From Semisulcospira habei (Eukaryota; Mollusca; Gastropoda; Semisulcospiridae), in assembly GCA_036245525.1 (NCBI GenBank), contig BTPG01000004.1, positions 232,723,820-232,787,819 of the forward strand: a stretch of 64,000 nt of DNA, given 5' to 3'. Made by a program: the position numbers and the translations under genes. The notes beneath the pieces are model-generated. The model did no database searches. It had not been told where the DNA came from and saw only the letters and a program-made list of their open reading frames with translations. Within the stretch, counting starts at the first letter, position 1. Every line of letters starts with the position of its first letter. Shown piece by piece: positions 42,595 through 53,706 of this stretch.

Positions 42595-44090
42595 CCTTCA
42601 CTGCCAATGGACGCAGGCTGAGTTTGTGAAATGTGAGGTTAACCTTCACTGCCAATGGACGCAGACTGAGTTTGTGAAATGTGTTGTTAACCTTCACTGC
42701 CAATGGACGCAGACTGAGTTTGTGAAATGTGTTGTTAACCTTCACTGCCAATGGACGCAGACTGAGTTTGTGAAATGTGAGGTTAACCTTCACTGCCAAT
42801 GGACACAGACTGAGTTTGTGAAATGTGAGGTTAACCTTCACTGCCAATGGACGCAGACTGAGTTTGTGAAATGTGTTGTTAACCTTCACTGCCAATGGAC
42901 GCAGACTGAGTTTGTGAAATGTGAGGTTAACCTTCACTGCCAATGGACGCAGACTGAGTTTGTGAAATGTGTTGTTAACCTTCACTGCCAATGGACGCAG
43001 ACTGAGTTTGTGAAATGTAAGGTTAACCTTCACTGCCAATGGACACAGACTGAGTTTGTGAAATGTGAGGTTAACCTTCACTGCCAATGGACGCAGACTG
43101 AGTTTGTGAAATGTGTTGTTAACCTTCACTGCCAATGGACGCAGACTGAGTTTGTGAAATGTGAGGTTAACCTTCACTGCCAATGGACGCAGACTGAGTT
43201 TGTGAAATGTGTTGTTAACCTTAACTGCCAATGGACGCAGACTGAGTTTGTGAAATGTGTTGTTAACCTTCACTGCCAATGGACGCAGACTGAGTTTGTG
43301 AAATGTGAGGTTAACCTTCACTGCAATGGACGCAGACTGAGTTTGTGAAATGTGAGGTTAACCTTCACTGCCAATGGACGCAGACTGAGTTTGTGAAATG
43401 TGTTGTTAACCTTCACTGCCAATGGACGCAGACTGAGTTTGTGAAATGTGAGGTTAACCTTCACTGCCAATGGACGCAGACTGAGATTGTGAAATGTGAG
43501 GTTAACCTTCACTGCCAATGGACGCAGACTGAGTTTGTGAAATGTGAGGTTAACCTTCACTGCCAATGGACACAGACTGAGTTTGTGAAATGTGTTGTTA
43601 ACCTTCACTGCCAATGGACGCAGACTGAGTTTGTGAAATGTGTTGTTAACCTTCACTGCCAATGGACGCAGACTGAGTTTGTGAAATGTGAGGTTAACCT
43701 TCACTGCCAATGGACGCAGACTGAGTTTGTGAAATGTGNNNNNNNNNNNNNNNNNNNNNNNNNNNNNNNNNNNNNNNNNNNNNNNNNNNNNNNNNNNNNN
43801 NNNNNNNNNNNNNNNNNNNNNNNNNNNNNNNNNNNNNNNNNNNNNNNNNNNNNNNNNNNNNNNNNNNNNNNNNNNNNNNNNNNNNNNNNNNNNNNNNNNN
43901 NNNNNNNNNNNNNNNNNNNNNNNNNNNNNNNNNNNNNNNNNNNNNNNNNNNNNNNNNNNNNNNNNNNNNNNNNNNNNNNNNNNNNNNNNNNNNNNNNNNN
44001 GTTAACCTTCACTGCCAATGGACGCAGACTGAGTTTGTGAAATGTGATGGACGCAGACTGAGTTTGTGAAATGTGGGGTTAACGCCCCAT
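42590..44090. repeat. 48-bp minisatellite, at least 26 copies, with assembly gap
   Basis: Same unit as 5200-7165 (GTTAACCTTCACTGCCAATG). It starts at the right TTAA of the family B element. About 24 copies precede a gap of N at 43,739-44,000 and two partial copies follow. Because the gap lies inside a tandem array, the true copy number is unknown. Confidence 0.95.
43739..44000. other. Assembly gap (262 N)
   Basis: Run of N inside the 48-bp array; frames reported through it have no meaning. Confidence 1.
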
Positions 44091-44126
44091 ACACCGTCCC
44101 AAGAACATGGATTCACAGTGAGGTTA

Positions 44127-44191
44127 GCATGAGGCATAGATCCTCATCAGCCCCTCGCACACGCGGGGGCTCATGAGAATCTATGGTGCTG
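44127..44191. repeat. Family A hairpin
   Basis: GCATGAGGCATAGATCCTCA with TCAGCCCCTCGCA pairs with ACGCGGGGGCTCATGAGAAT and CTATGGTGCTGG; the outermost right arm has decayed. Confidence 0.7.
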
Positions 44192-44357
44192 GCAGTAGTA
44201 CCTTGTCAACTGGTAAAGTGAACGGGTAATTTTAATAAAATTGATGGAGGTCAGTATGTTTATGCATGGTCCGGTCATGGTTTTGGCCTTTCAAAAATAG
44301 CACATGAGACTATCTGCTGAAATAAGAAGTTGGCAAACGTTTATGAAACAAAAGTGG

Positions 44358-44560
44358 ATTAACCCCTTCACGGCGGAGAAAACGAATATCATCATTCAAC
44401 TGCAAGAGACATTGATTCACATGCTCCCCTGCAGTTGAGGGGGATCATGTAAATCCATGCCTCATGCTAAAAAAGCCACGTTGTATCTTTCGTTCTTTGG
44501 GCGGGTTTGGTTCATTGGCGCTGAAATGAGTAAAAGTTCAGAAAAAAAAGCCCACTCCGA
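44358..44560. mobile_element. Family A foldback element
   Basis: TTAA at 44,359-44,362 with CCCCTTCACGGCGGAG on the left; CATTGGCGCTGAAATGAGTA on the right, where TTAA is decayed. Hairpin 44,402-44,467: GCAAGAGACATTGATTCACA and TGCTCCCCTGCAG face GGGGGATCATGTAAATCCAT and GCCTCATGC. The change from ATCCTCATG to ATTCACATG on the left is partly matched by CATGTAAAT on the right. Confidence 0.7.
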
Positions 44561-44663
44561 TTGGCCAGTGTCAGAGAAGGGAATGGCATTCGTGGCAAAT
44601 AAAATTGATGGGGGTCAACATGCATATATGCATGGTCATGGTTTCATAAAATTACCATAAAAA

Positions 44664-44812
44664 TACCACACGTGACAGTATAGCAAGATGTTTACCACAT
44701 GTGACAGTATAGCAAGATGTTTACCACACGTGACAGTATAGCAAGATGTTTACCACATGTGACAGTATAGCAAGATGTTTACCACATGTGACAGTATAGC
44801 AAGATGTTTACC
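44664..44812. repeat. 29-bp minisatellite, 5 copies
   Basis: Units are ACCACATGTGACAGTATAGC plus AAGATGTTT with CACATG/CACACG variants. Confidence 0.92.
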
Positions 44813-44944
44813 ACAATTTATGAAACGTGCATACATATGTATATAGATTAAGAACATAAAACAAAGATGATGATGAGCAAGACTAAGCACGGTCATGATT
44901 CCCCTAACAGATGGAGAAATATATTACAGTATACAACCATCTTC

Positions 44945-45015
44945 AACCATCTTGCTCGCCGTGAGAGGGCCTTAGTCGCCTGCTCGGCGTTAAACCCAAA
45001 TAACTAACCAAATGA
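44945..45015. repeat. SINE 3'-end fragment
   Basis: GCCGTGAGAGGGCCTTAGTC with GCTCGGCGTTAAACCCAAAT resembles the 3' end of the SINE at 45,513-45,829 (CCGTGAGGGCCGTCC and GACGTTAAACCCGAACTAA). I know GTTAAACCCAAATAA-type ends from mollusc SINEs; the family is not assigned. Confidence 0.5.
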
Positions 45016-45078
45016 CTAATTCAACCATCTTGAGTACTCAGACAAATGGTCAGAACACATGACCGCAATAGTAAAAGA

Positions 45079-45160
45079 TCTTCGGACCGAAGACGGCCGC
45101 AGTGGGCCCACGCACTGTCGTGCGCGGGCCCACTGCGGCCGTTTTCGGCCAGACTGAGGA
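45079..45160. repeat. Family D hairpin
   Basis: TCTTCGGACCGAAGACGGCC with GCAGTGGGCCCACGCA pairs with TGCGCGGGCCCACTGCGGCC and GTTTTCGGCCAGACTGAGGA. Confidence 0.75.
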
Positions 45161-45295
45161 CTTTGGCGCAATGGGACGTCAAAGGCCGGAGGACCATCAG
45201 GCCTATGTACGGTCACAAAAAACCTATAGCTGACCACGTGTCGCTTAAAGCCAGAGTACAAGAAAATTGGCTTCATTTCCTAGCGTTAGATGTGA

Positions 45296-45355
45296 GCTGG
45301 TCTTTGATTTTGGCACTTCCGGTCCCAGAGCCGTAAGATGCAACATCGCAGACCA
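45296..45355. repeat. Family C hairpin, decayed
   Basis: GCTGGTCTTTGATTTTGGCA and CTTCCGGTCCCAGAGCC face CCGTAAGATGCAACATCGCA and GACCACC, with several mismatches. Confidence 0.65.
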
Positions 45356-45512
45356 CCACGCAGCTAGATATCCAATCAGTTACAGCCAAAATAAGAGGCT
45401 GGACTAATTGACACTACACCTAGGACTATGCAGTGGCATGCGCTCACTCCAAGTCGGTCGCTCAGCCGTCAGCCTTCTTTTAATTAGTTTGTAAGGAGGA
45501 GGCACATTTCCT

Positions 45513-45829
45513 AGAGTCCGAAATAGCTCAGGCGGTTAAACGTCGGAGCAGGAGAGCGAAGGGAATCGCCGGGTCCGTGGGTTCGAATCCCGTCCCGGGC
45601 CCGGTAGCTGGACTCACAATCCAGGGGGAAAAACGGATTTGTTCAATAGCATGTCCATTGAAAGGTCCTGGTAAATCAAAGTGGCACAGTTGGAGTGCGC
45701 CTGAGTTGATCAGTGTTCAGGTCGTACTCCATAGGCAATAGATTTCCCTGTCCCTCATAACCCGCCCGTGAGGGCCGTCCATGATCACCTCGGTGATGTG
45801 GACGTTAAACCCGAACTAATCAATCAATC
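45513..45829 (+). mobile_element. Full-length tRNA-derived SINE with 13-bp target duplication
   Basis: The 5' part has an A-box-like ATAGCTCAGGCGGT and a B-box GGGTTCGAATCCCG, the internal RNA polymerase III promoter of a tRNA-derived head. A unique body follows, then a 3' end with GTGATGTGGACGTTAAACCC and a short (CAAT)n tail. AGGCACATTTCCT flanks it at 45,500-45,512 and 45,830-45,842, a perfect 13-bp target duplication, so the copy is young. It is not a functional tRNA gene: the region between the boxes is longer than in a tRNA and no cloverleaf is convincing. It would depend on a LINE for movement. Confidence 0.88.
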
Positions 45830-45907
45830 AGGCACATTTCCTGTGAAGCCCTCCGGCTGAGCTACAGGGGCCCCTGAGAATCGGTTCCCTCCCCTGGTGA
45901 GCGTTGG

Positions 45908-46225
45908 TCTCATTCACGTCTGCTGGATCACATCTATAATCAGGCAAAGTCTGTAACCCTTTCGCTGCCAGTGGATGCAGGTCGTGTTTAACGTTTGCTG
46001 GATCACATCTATAATCAGGCAAAGTCTGTAACCCTTTCGGTTCCCTCCCTTGGTGAGCGTTGGTCTCTTTCACGTCTGCTGGATCACATCTATAATCAGG
46101 CAAAGTCTGTAACCCTTTCGGTTCCCTCCCTTGGTGAGCGTTGGTCTCTTTCACGTCTGCTGGATCACATCTATAATCAGGCAAAGTCTGTAACCCTTTC
46201 GCTGCCAGTGGATGCAGATCGTGTT
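45908..46225. repeat. About 70-80-bp minisatellite, 4 copies, unit includes a foldback terminus
   Basis: Units contain CACGTCTGCTGGATCACATC, AATCAGGCAAAGTCTGTAAC and CCTTTCGGTTCCCTCCCTTG. Two units carry CCTTTCGCTGCCAGTGGATG, the terminus of a family A element, in place of the CGGTTCCCT part. Period is 80 bp between the last two units (about 46,078 and 46,158). Confidence 0.85.
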
Positions 46226-46416
46226 TAACGTTTCTGAATTGTTTGTTGTTAATTCAGCACTTAAGAGGACAAAGCCGTCTAAGAAACATTGGTGCCGAGT
46301 GGTGTTAGCAAGAGACATGGATCCTCATCAGCCCCCGCAATTGCGGGGGCTCATGAGGATCCATGTGTCTTGCAGTTGAAATTTCGTTCGCTTTTTCTCG
46401 GCAGTGAAGGGGTTAA
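46190..46416. mobile_element. Family A foldback element with near-perfect 33-bp stem
   Basis: Left end GTAACCCTTTCGCTGCCAGT, right end CTCGGCAGTGAAGGGG with TTAA at 46,413-46,416. Hairpin arms 46,308-46,340 and 46,341-46,373 pair with two mismatches and almost no loop (CGCAATTGCG at the apex). Both arms carry CATGGATCC / GGATCCATG where other copies have CATAGATCC / GGATCTATG. Confidence 0.82.
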
Positions 46417-46421
46417 GGATT

Positions 46422-49400
46422 TAAACCTTTGAAACAAACAGAAGGAAAAAGAGACGAAAATAAACAGGACATTGTCACTGTCAGCTGTCTCCATGTAGAG
46501 AAACAAACAGAAGGGAAAAGAGACGAAAATGAACAGGACATTGTCACTGTCAGCTGTCTCCATGTAGAGAAACAAACAGAAGGGAAAAAAGACGAAAATG
46601 AACAGGACATTGTCACTGTCAGCTGTCTCCATGTAGAGAAACAAACAGAAGGAAAAAGAGACGAAAATAAACAGGACATTGTCACTGTCAGCTGTCTCCA
46701 TGTAGAGAAACAAACAGAAGGGAAAAGAGACGAAAATAAACAGGACATTGTCACTGTCAGCTGTCTCCATGTAGAGAAACAAACAGAAGGAAAAAGAGAC
46801 GAAAATAAAAAGGACATTGTCACTGTCAGCTGTCTCCATGTAGAGAAACAAACAGAAGGGAACAGAGACGAAAATAAACAGGACATTGTCACTGTCAGCT
46901 GTCTCCATGTAGAGAAACAAACAGAAGGGAAAAGAGACGAAAATAAACAGGACATTGTCACTGTCAGCTGTCTCCATGGAGAGAAACAAACAGAAGGAAA
47001 AAGAGACGAAAATAAACAGGACATTGTCACTGTCAGCTGTCTCCATGTAGAGAAACAAACAGAAGGGAAAAGAGACGAAAATAAACAGGACATTGTCACT
47101 GTCAGCTGTCTCCATGTAGAGAAACAAACAGAAGGAAAAAGAGACGAAAATAAACAGGACATTGTCACTGTCAGCTGTCTCCATGTAGAGAAACAAACAG
47201 AAGGGAAAAGAGACGAAAATAAACAGGACATTGTCACTGTCAGCTGTCTACATGTAGAGAAACAAACAGAAGGGAAAAGAGACGAAAATAAACAGGACAT
47301 TGTCACTGTCAGCTGTCTCCATGTAGAGAAACAAACAGAAGGGAAAAAAGACGAAAATAAACAGGACATTGTCACTGTCAGCTGTCTCCATGTAGAGAAA
47401 CAAACAGAAGGGAAAAGAGACGAAAATGAACAGGACATTGTCACTGTCAGCTGTCTCCATGTAGAGAAACAAACAGAAGGGAAAAGAGACGAAAATAAAC
47501 AGGACATTGTCACTGTCAGCTGTCTCCATGTAGAGAAACAAACAGAAGGGAAAAGAGACGAAAATAAACAGGACATTGTCACTGTCAGCTGTCTCCTAGT
47601 AGAGAAACAAACAGAAGGGAAAAGAGACGAAAATAAACAGGACATTGTCACTGTCAGCTGTCTCCATGTAGAGAAACAAACAGAAGGGAAAAGAGACGAA
47701 AATGAACAGGACATTGTCACTGTCAGCTGTCTCCTAGTAGAGAAACAAACAGAAGGGAAAAGAGACGAAAATAAACAGGACATTGTCACTGTCAGCTGTC
47801 TCCATGTAGAGAAACAAACAGAAGGGAAAAGAGACGAAAATAAACAGGACATTGTCACTGTCAGCTGTCTCCATGTAGAGAAACAAACAGAAGGGAAAAG
47901 AGACGAAAATAAACAGGACATTGTCACTGTCAGCTGTCTCCATGTAGAGAAACAAACAGAAGGGAAAAGAGACGAAAATAAACAGGACATTGTCACTGTC
48001 AGCTGTCTCCATGTAGAGAAACAAACAGAAGGGAAAAGAGACGAAAATGAACAGGACATTGTCACTGTCAGCTGTCTCCATGTAGAGAAACAAACAGAAG
48101 GGAAAAGAGACGAAAATAAACAGGACATTGTCACTGTCAGCTGTCTCCATGTAGAGAAACAAACAGAAGGGAAAAGAGACGAAAATAAACAGGACATTGT
48201 CACTGTCAGCTGTCTCCATGTAGAGAAACAAACAGAAGGGAAAAGAGACGAAAATAAACAGGACATTGTCACTGTCAGCTGTCTCCATGTAGAGAAACAA
48301 ACAGAAGGGAAAAGAGACGAAAATGAACAGGACATTGTCACTGTCAGCTGTCTCCATGTAGAGAAACAAACAGAAGGGAAAAGAGACGAAAATAAACAGG
48401 ACATTGTCACTGTCAGCTGTCTCCATGTAGAGAAACAAACAGAAGGGAAAAGAGACGAAAATAAACAGGACATTGTCACTGTCAGCTGTCTCCATGTAGA
48501 GAAACAAACAGAAGGGAAAAGAGACGAAAATAAACAGGACATTGTCACTGTCAGCTGTCTCCATGTAGAGAAACAAACAGAAGGGAAAAGAGACGAAAAT
48601 GAACAGGACATTGTCACTGTCAGCTGTCTCCATGTAGAGAAACAAACAGAAGGGAAAAGAGACGAAAATAAACAGGACATTGTCACTGTCAGCTGTCTCC
48701 ATGTAGAGAAACAAACAGAAGGGAAAAGAGACGAAAATAAACAGGACATTGTCACTGTCAGCTGTCTCCATGTAGAGAAACAAACAGAAGGGAAAAGAGA
48801 CGAAAATAAACAGGACATTGTCACTGTCAGCTGTCTCCATGTAGAGAAACAAACAGAAGGGAAAAGAGACGAAAATAAACAGGACATTGTCACTGTCAGC
48901 TGTCTCCATGTAGAGAAACAAACAGAAGGGAAAAGAGACGAAAATAAACAGGACATTGTCACTGTCAGCTGTCTCCATGTAGAGAAACAAACAGAAGGGA
49001 AAAGAGACGAAAATAAACAGGACATTGTCACTGTCAGCTGTCTCCATGTAGAGAAACAAACAGAAGGGAAAAGAGACGAAAATGAACAGGACATTGTCAC
49101 TGTCAGCTGTCTCCATGTAGAGAAACAAACAGAAGGGAAAAGAGACGAAAATGAACAGGACATTGTCACTGTCAGCTGTCTCCATGTAGAGAAACAAACA
49201 GAAGGGAAAAGAGACGAAAATGAACAGGACATTGTCACTGTCAGCTGTCTCCATGTAGAGAAACAAACAGAAGGGAAAAGAGACGAAAATGAACAGGACA
49301 TTGTCACTGTCAGCTGTCTCCATGTAGAGAAACAAACAGAAGGGAAAAGAGACGAAAATGAACAGGACATTGTCACTGTCAGCTGTCTCCATGTAGAGAA

Positions 49401-50645
49401 ACAAACAGAAGGAAAAAGAGACGAAAATGAACAGGACATTGTCACTGTCAGCTGTCTCCATGTAGAGAAACAAACAGAAGGGAAAAGAGACGAAAATAAA
49501 CAGGACATTGTCACTGTCAGCTGTCTCCATGTAGAGAAACAAACAGAAGGGAAAAGAGACGAAAATAAACAGGACATTGTCACTGTCAGCTGTCTCCATG
49601 TAGAGAAACAAACAGAAGGGAAAAGAGACGAAAATAAACAGGACATTGTCACTGTCAGCTGTCTCCATGTAGAGAAACAAACAGAAGGGAAAAGAGACGA
49701 AAATGAACAGGACATTGTCACTGTCAGCTGTCTCCATGTAGAGAAACAAACAGAAGGGAAAAGAGACGAAAATGAACAGGACATTGTCACTGTCAGCTGT
49801 CTCCATGTAGAGAAACAAACAGAAGGGAAAAGAGACGAAAATGAACAGGACATTGTCACTGTCAGCTGTCTCCATGTAGAGAAACAAACAGAAGGGAAAA
49901 GAGACGAAAATGAACAGGACATTGTCACTGTCAGCTGTCTCCATGTAGAGAAACAAACAGAAGGGAAAAGAGACGAAAATGAACAGGACATTGTCACTGT
50001 CAGCTGTCTCCATGTAGAGAAACAAACAGAAGGGAAAAGAGACGAAAATGAACAGGACATTGTCACTGTCAGCTGTCTCCATGTAGAGAAACAAACAGAA
50101 GGAAAAAGACACGAAAATGAACAGGACATTGTCACTGTCAGCTGTCTCCATGTAGAGAAACAAACAGAAGGGAAAAGAGACGAAAATAAACAGGACATTG
50201 TCACTGTCAGCTGTCTCCTAGTAGAGAAACAAACAGAAGGGAAAAGAGACGAAAATGAACAGGACATTGTCACTGTCAGCTGTCTCCATGTAGAGAAACA
50301 AACAGAAGGAAAAAGAGACGAAAATAAACAGGACATTGTCACTGTCAGCTGTCTCCTAGTAGAGAAACAAACAGAAGGGAAAAGACACGAAAATGAACAG
50401 GACATTGTCACTGTCAGCTGTCTCCATGTAGAGAAACAAACAGAAGGGAAAAGACACGAAAATGAACAGGACATTGTCACTGTCAGCTGTCTCCATGTAG
50501 AGAAACAAACAGAAGGAAAAAGACACGAAAATGAACAGGACATTGTCACTGTCAGCTGTCTCCATGTAGAGAAACAAACAGAAGGGAAAAGACACGAAAA
50601 TGAACAGGACATTGTCACTGTCAGCTGTCTCCATGTAGAGAAACA
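46422..50645. repeat. 69-bp minisatellite, about 61 copies
   Basis: The unit contains GAAACAAACAGAAGGGAAAA, GAGACGAAAATAAACAGGAC, ATTGTCACTGTCAGCTGTCT and CCATGTAGA. Variants (AATGAACAG, CTCCTAGTAG, GACACGAAA) are clustered. It begins 6 bp after the TTAA of the foldback element and ends in an AAAC microsatellite. The 69-bp length gives frames of 1,418 codons on the plus strand and 1,421 and 809 on the minus strand at the same place; mutual overlap, the absence of any domain and lack of codon bias all argue against coding. Confidence 0.96.
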
Positions 50646-50689
50646 AACAAACAAACAAACAAAAAGACAATATTGCAATTTTTAAACGA

Positions 50690-51514
50690 GAGGCGCGCAC
50701 CACTAATCCTGAAGGTGCACAAGCTTCAGAATCATAGATCGGTATGTATACTGCGGGGCAAAAGAAATGCGACATTACTAGAATTAACTACAACGCTAAA
50801 GTGTTCCGGACGATTCCAGTGGTGCGTCCGACGATTCTGGTGATGACGAATTACTTTTGCTGGTCAGTATTCTTTAATTTAGAGCCCATATTTCCCTCCA
50901 AAATGAAAGAAACACGGTCAGAGAGGACAAGTGCGACACAAATGCAAGGAAAGTCCCAAGAATGGAACACGCATAGAAAGGTCAAATACAACATGTGAAA
51001 GAACGAAATAGCAAGCTCTCGAGAAAAACCAACAAAAGAACTGCAAAGAAACTCTTAGAATAGACCAGTGTTGCGCCGTACCTGGGCTTTCTAAATGTGT
51101 TGTTTTTCTTAGCTTTTTTTTTGGTTTCCATACACACGCTAGGCAGTCAACTTTTAAAAATAATATTGTCAAGCGGCCTAGATCCTCATGAGTCCACGCA
51201 GGCAGTATGTGCCCCTTAGAATTCACGTACCTCGCACGTGAACTCTGAACGGTGTTTCTCATTCCAATGTACACAATCTGACGATGGCAATCTGTGGCGC
51301 TTACGATAACCTGCGATTTTTTTAAAAGAAGTTCGTCTTTCGGGAAATGCTGAACAAACATTCAAGAGTTTCATCATACGTGCGGGTCTGCCAAGAAGAA
51401 TCTCCAATATCGAGTCGGGTAAACACTCGAAAACCTAACGAAGCAACAGCGAAAACGAAGCCCTCTACAGCTTTTAAGTAGCTGATGTGAATTAAATGGG
51501 GTCGCAATATACAA
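50690..51514. other. Unassigned sequence with repeat fragments
   Basis: About 51,133-51,155 has ACACGCTAGGCAGTCAACTT, resembling the Penelope-like tail. About 51,170-51,200 holds a family A left arm (AAGCGGCCTAGATCCTCATG). No frame shows recognisable protein features. Confidence 0.4.
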
Positions 51515-51579
51515 GCAAGAGGCATAGGTTCCAATGAGGTCCTGCGGATGCAGGGGCTCATGAGAATCTATGCCTCTTG
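51515..51579. repeat. Family A hairpin
   Basis: GCAAGAGGCATAGGTTCCAA with TGAGGTCCTGCG faces TGCAGGGGCTCATGAGAATC and TATGCCTCTTG. Confidence 0.75.
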
Positions 51580-51839
51580 GAGATGGAATAGAAATAGTTA
51601 TAGGCAGCAACTGTGCGTGACGTGTTTCTACGAAATGGCTCCAAATGACAGCTTATTATAAGTCTATCAACAGTGGAGAAATGTTTGGTGAAGCTGCTGT
51701 AGGTGGAACGCTTTGTCCAGGATAAGGATGAAAAATAAAGAATATGGATAAGACTGGAAACGAAAAGGAAATGAGACGGGTAGATAGATACACGCAGACT
51801 AACGGCAAAACAAAATATGAAATAAGAAAGGAGGCGAAA

Positions 51840-52285
51840 CTAAATGAAATTTAAAAAAAAGAACTAAAGGAAACGGAATTGGAATAAACACAAAAGAACG
51901 AAACGAAATGGAGCGATACGCAAACAAACGAAGGAACAAACGAAGCAACGGACGAACGGAAGAACGAAATAGCAAGCTATCGAGAAAAACCAACAAAAGA
52001 ACGAAAGAACGAGCGAAGGTAGAAACGATTGGACGAACGAACGAACGAAGGAACGAACGAACGAACGAACGAACAGACGAAAGCACGACCGAACGACCGA
52101 ACGAAAGAACAAAAGAACGAAAGAAGACATAAACAAAACAAACCAGAGGAAGCAAACAAAGAAACAACGAACGAAAGAAGGAACAAACGAACGAACGAAA
52201 GAACGAACAAAATAAAACAAACAAGCAAACAAGCCAACCAACCAACCAACCAACCAACCAACCAACCAACCAACCAAAGAAATAT
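51840..52285. repeat. GAAC/CAAA-type simple sequence
   Basis: Degenerate (GAAC)n and (CAAA)n from about 51,890 to 52,220, then (CCAA)n at about 52,230-52,277. Frames of 74-156 codons on both strands are artefacts. Confidence 0.85.
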
Positions 52286-52546
52286 GAGTGTAATTTCTAA
52301 ATTGATACTTTTGTGTACAAAGGAGTACAAAATGAGCATAATGATTATTACCATATGCGACATCAAGGGAGAACGTGATTATTTACAGAAATCTCAGAAA
52401 GCAAACAGTAACATGCAGCTCTAGCAGGTAGGAATGGTGGAAACAAACCAACAGACACTATTTCAAGGGAGATAATCTCTGCCATTCGTGAACAACGGAA
52501 AGTGCGCAATGTACATAAGTGCGGCTAAGCCGAGTCCAAAAAACAC

Positions 52547-52615
52547 CCCACACTGGTTGTCTCCCTCGATTCGCTACCGCGACAGCGGTAGCGAATCGAA
52601 GGAGACAAGTGTGGG
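52547..52615. repeat. Family F hairpin
   Basis: CCCACACTGGTTGTCTCCCT and CGATTCGCTACCGC face GCGGTAGCGAATCGAAGGAG and ACAAGTGTGGG with a short GACA-like loop. Only one copy is seen here. Confidence 0.8.
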
Positions 52616-52813
52616 CGCAAAAAAAAAGACCCACATACTAAGGAACTCGTTTTGACATTTCCTAACCAACAGTAAATGTGTGTACCGGGACGCCGGGGTA
52701 CTAACACCTACCGACAAATTGCTTCTGAAATTGTCCGTGTCTGACTGAACAGTTGTAGGCATCAACCCTCATGACTCTGGTACTTTGGTCTGTAGATGAG
52801 GCCTAACACCGCC

Positions 52814-52878
52814 AGCAAGAGACGCAGATTCTCATTAATCCATGCTGTCGCAGGGCTCATGAGACTCTATGCCTCTTG
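52814..52878. repeat. Family A hairpin
   Basis: GCAAGAGACGCAGATTCTCA faces GGCTCATGAGACTCTATGCC and TCTTG; apex TTAATCCATGCTGTCGCAG is altered. Confidence 0.7.
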
Positions 52879-53094
52879 AAGAAGTGTATGGCTTTGGCTG
52901 TATTAATGAGTGGAGCAGTTGGTGGATACGTTGTCAGGGTAGTCATTAACATTCAGCAGAAGAAAGTAGCAGAACAAGAGGTATTGGTCACCTGCAGACT
53001 TCTTGTGGGTGAGCAACATGTTTGCGGTTCAGACGAGTACGGACGGAGAAGTGCATGTTTTGCGTAGGTAGATTAACTTTCCTTGTCATGCTCC

Positions 53095-53280
53095 AACTCT
53101 CCGACTCTAACTTCCCCTCTCTACCTCTCCCCGCTCACCAGATAATCAAGACGCTGGGACTGCGCGTGTCTTTCGTACGACTTTGCAACATTCCCCTCTC
53201 TACCTCTCCCCGCTCACCAGATAATCAAGACGCTGGGACTGCGCGTGTCTTTCGTACGACTGTCCAACACTTCCCTCTCC
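53095..53280. repeat. 79-bp direct repeat, about 2.3 copies
   Basis: TTCCCCTCTCTACCTCTCCC with ATAATCAAGACGCTGGGACT and GTGTCTTTCGTACGAC is repeated at about 53,110 and 53,190; a third partial copy ends at about 53,280. Confidence 0.85.
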
Positions 53281-53640
53281 CGAAAGAAAAGAAGTCAAAA
53301 AAGGAAACAAATACATAAACAGAAAAACAAACAAGTAAATAAACAAAGAAAAGAAATAAAAACTGAACCAAACGGAAACAAACGGAAACAAACAAACAAA
53401 CAAACAAGCAAGCAAGCAAGCAATCAATCAAGAAACAAAAAATACAAAACAAAAACAACAACAAAAAGAAAACAAAACAAAGCACAAAAAGAAAACCGAA
53501 AAAAATAAATGAAAAGAAAAGAAAAGAAAACAAAAAACAAAAAGCCAACAAAATAAAATAAAATATAAAAACAAACCAAACCAAACAACAACAACAACAA
53601 CAACAACAACAAATAAAAAAAAAATAAAAAAAAAGTAGAA
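53281..53640. repeat. A-rich low-complexity tract
   Basis: AAAC, AACAA and AAAAT simple sequence over 350 bp. Minus-strand frames rich in Phe and Leu (up to 119 codons) are artefacts. Confidence 0.85.
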
Positions 53641-53706
53641 TTGGCTATTTAATGGTTTTTATCCATCCTTATCCGACTGTTTAATTTGCTTCCTTCTTTT
53701 CGCACT

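Noticed and set aside
45519..45605. Functional tRNA gene
   Set aside because: A- and B-box-like motifs are present, but it is the head of a SINE with body, tail and target duplication.
46429..50685. Open frames of 1,418 (plus) and 1,421 (minus) codons that could be taken for giant repeat proteins
   Set aside because: Both are the same 69-bp tandem array; several frames are open on both strands, there is no domain, signal or non-repetitive coding flank, and the unit length is a multiple of three.
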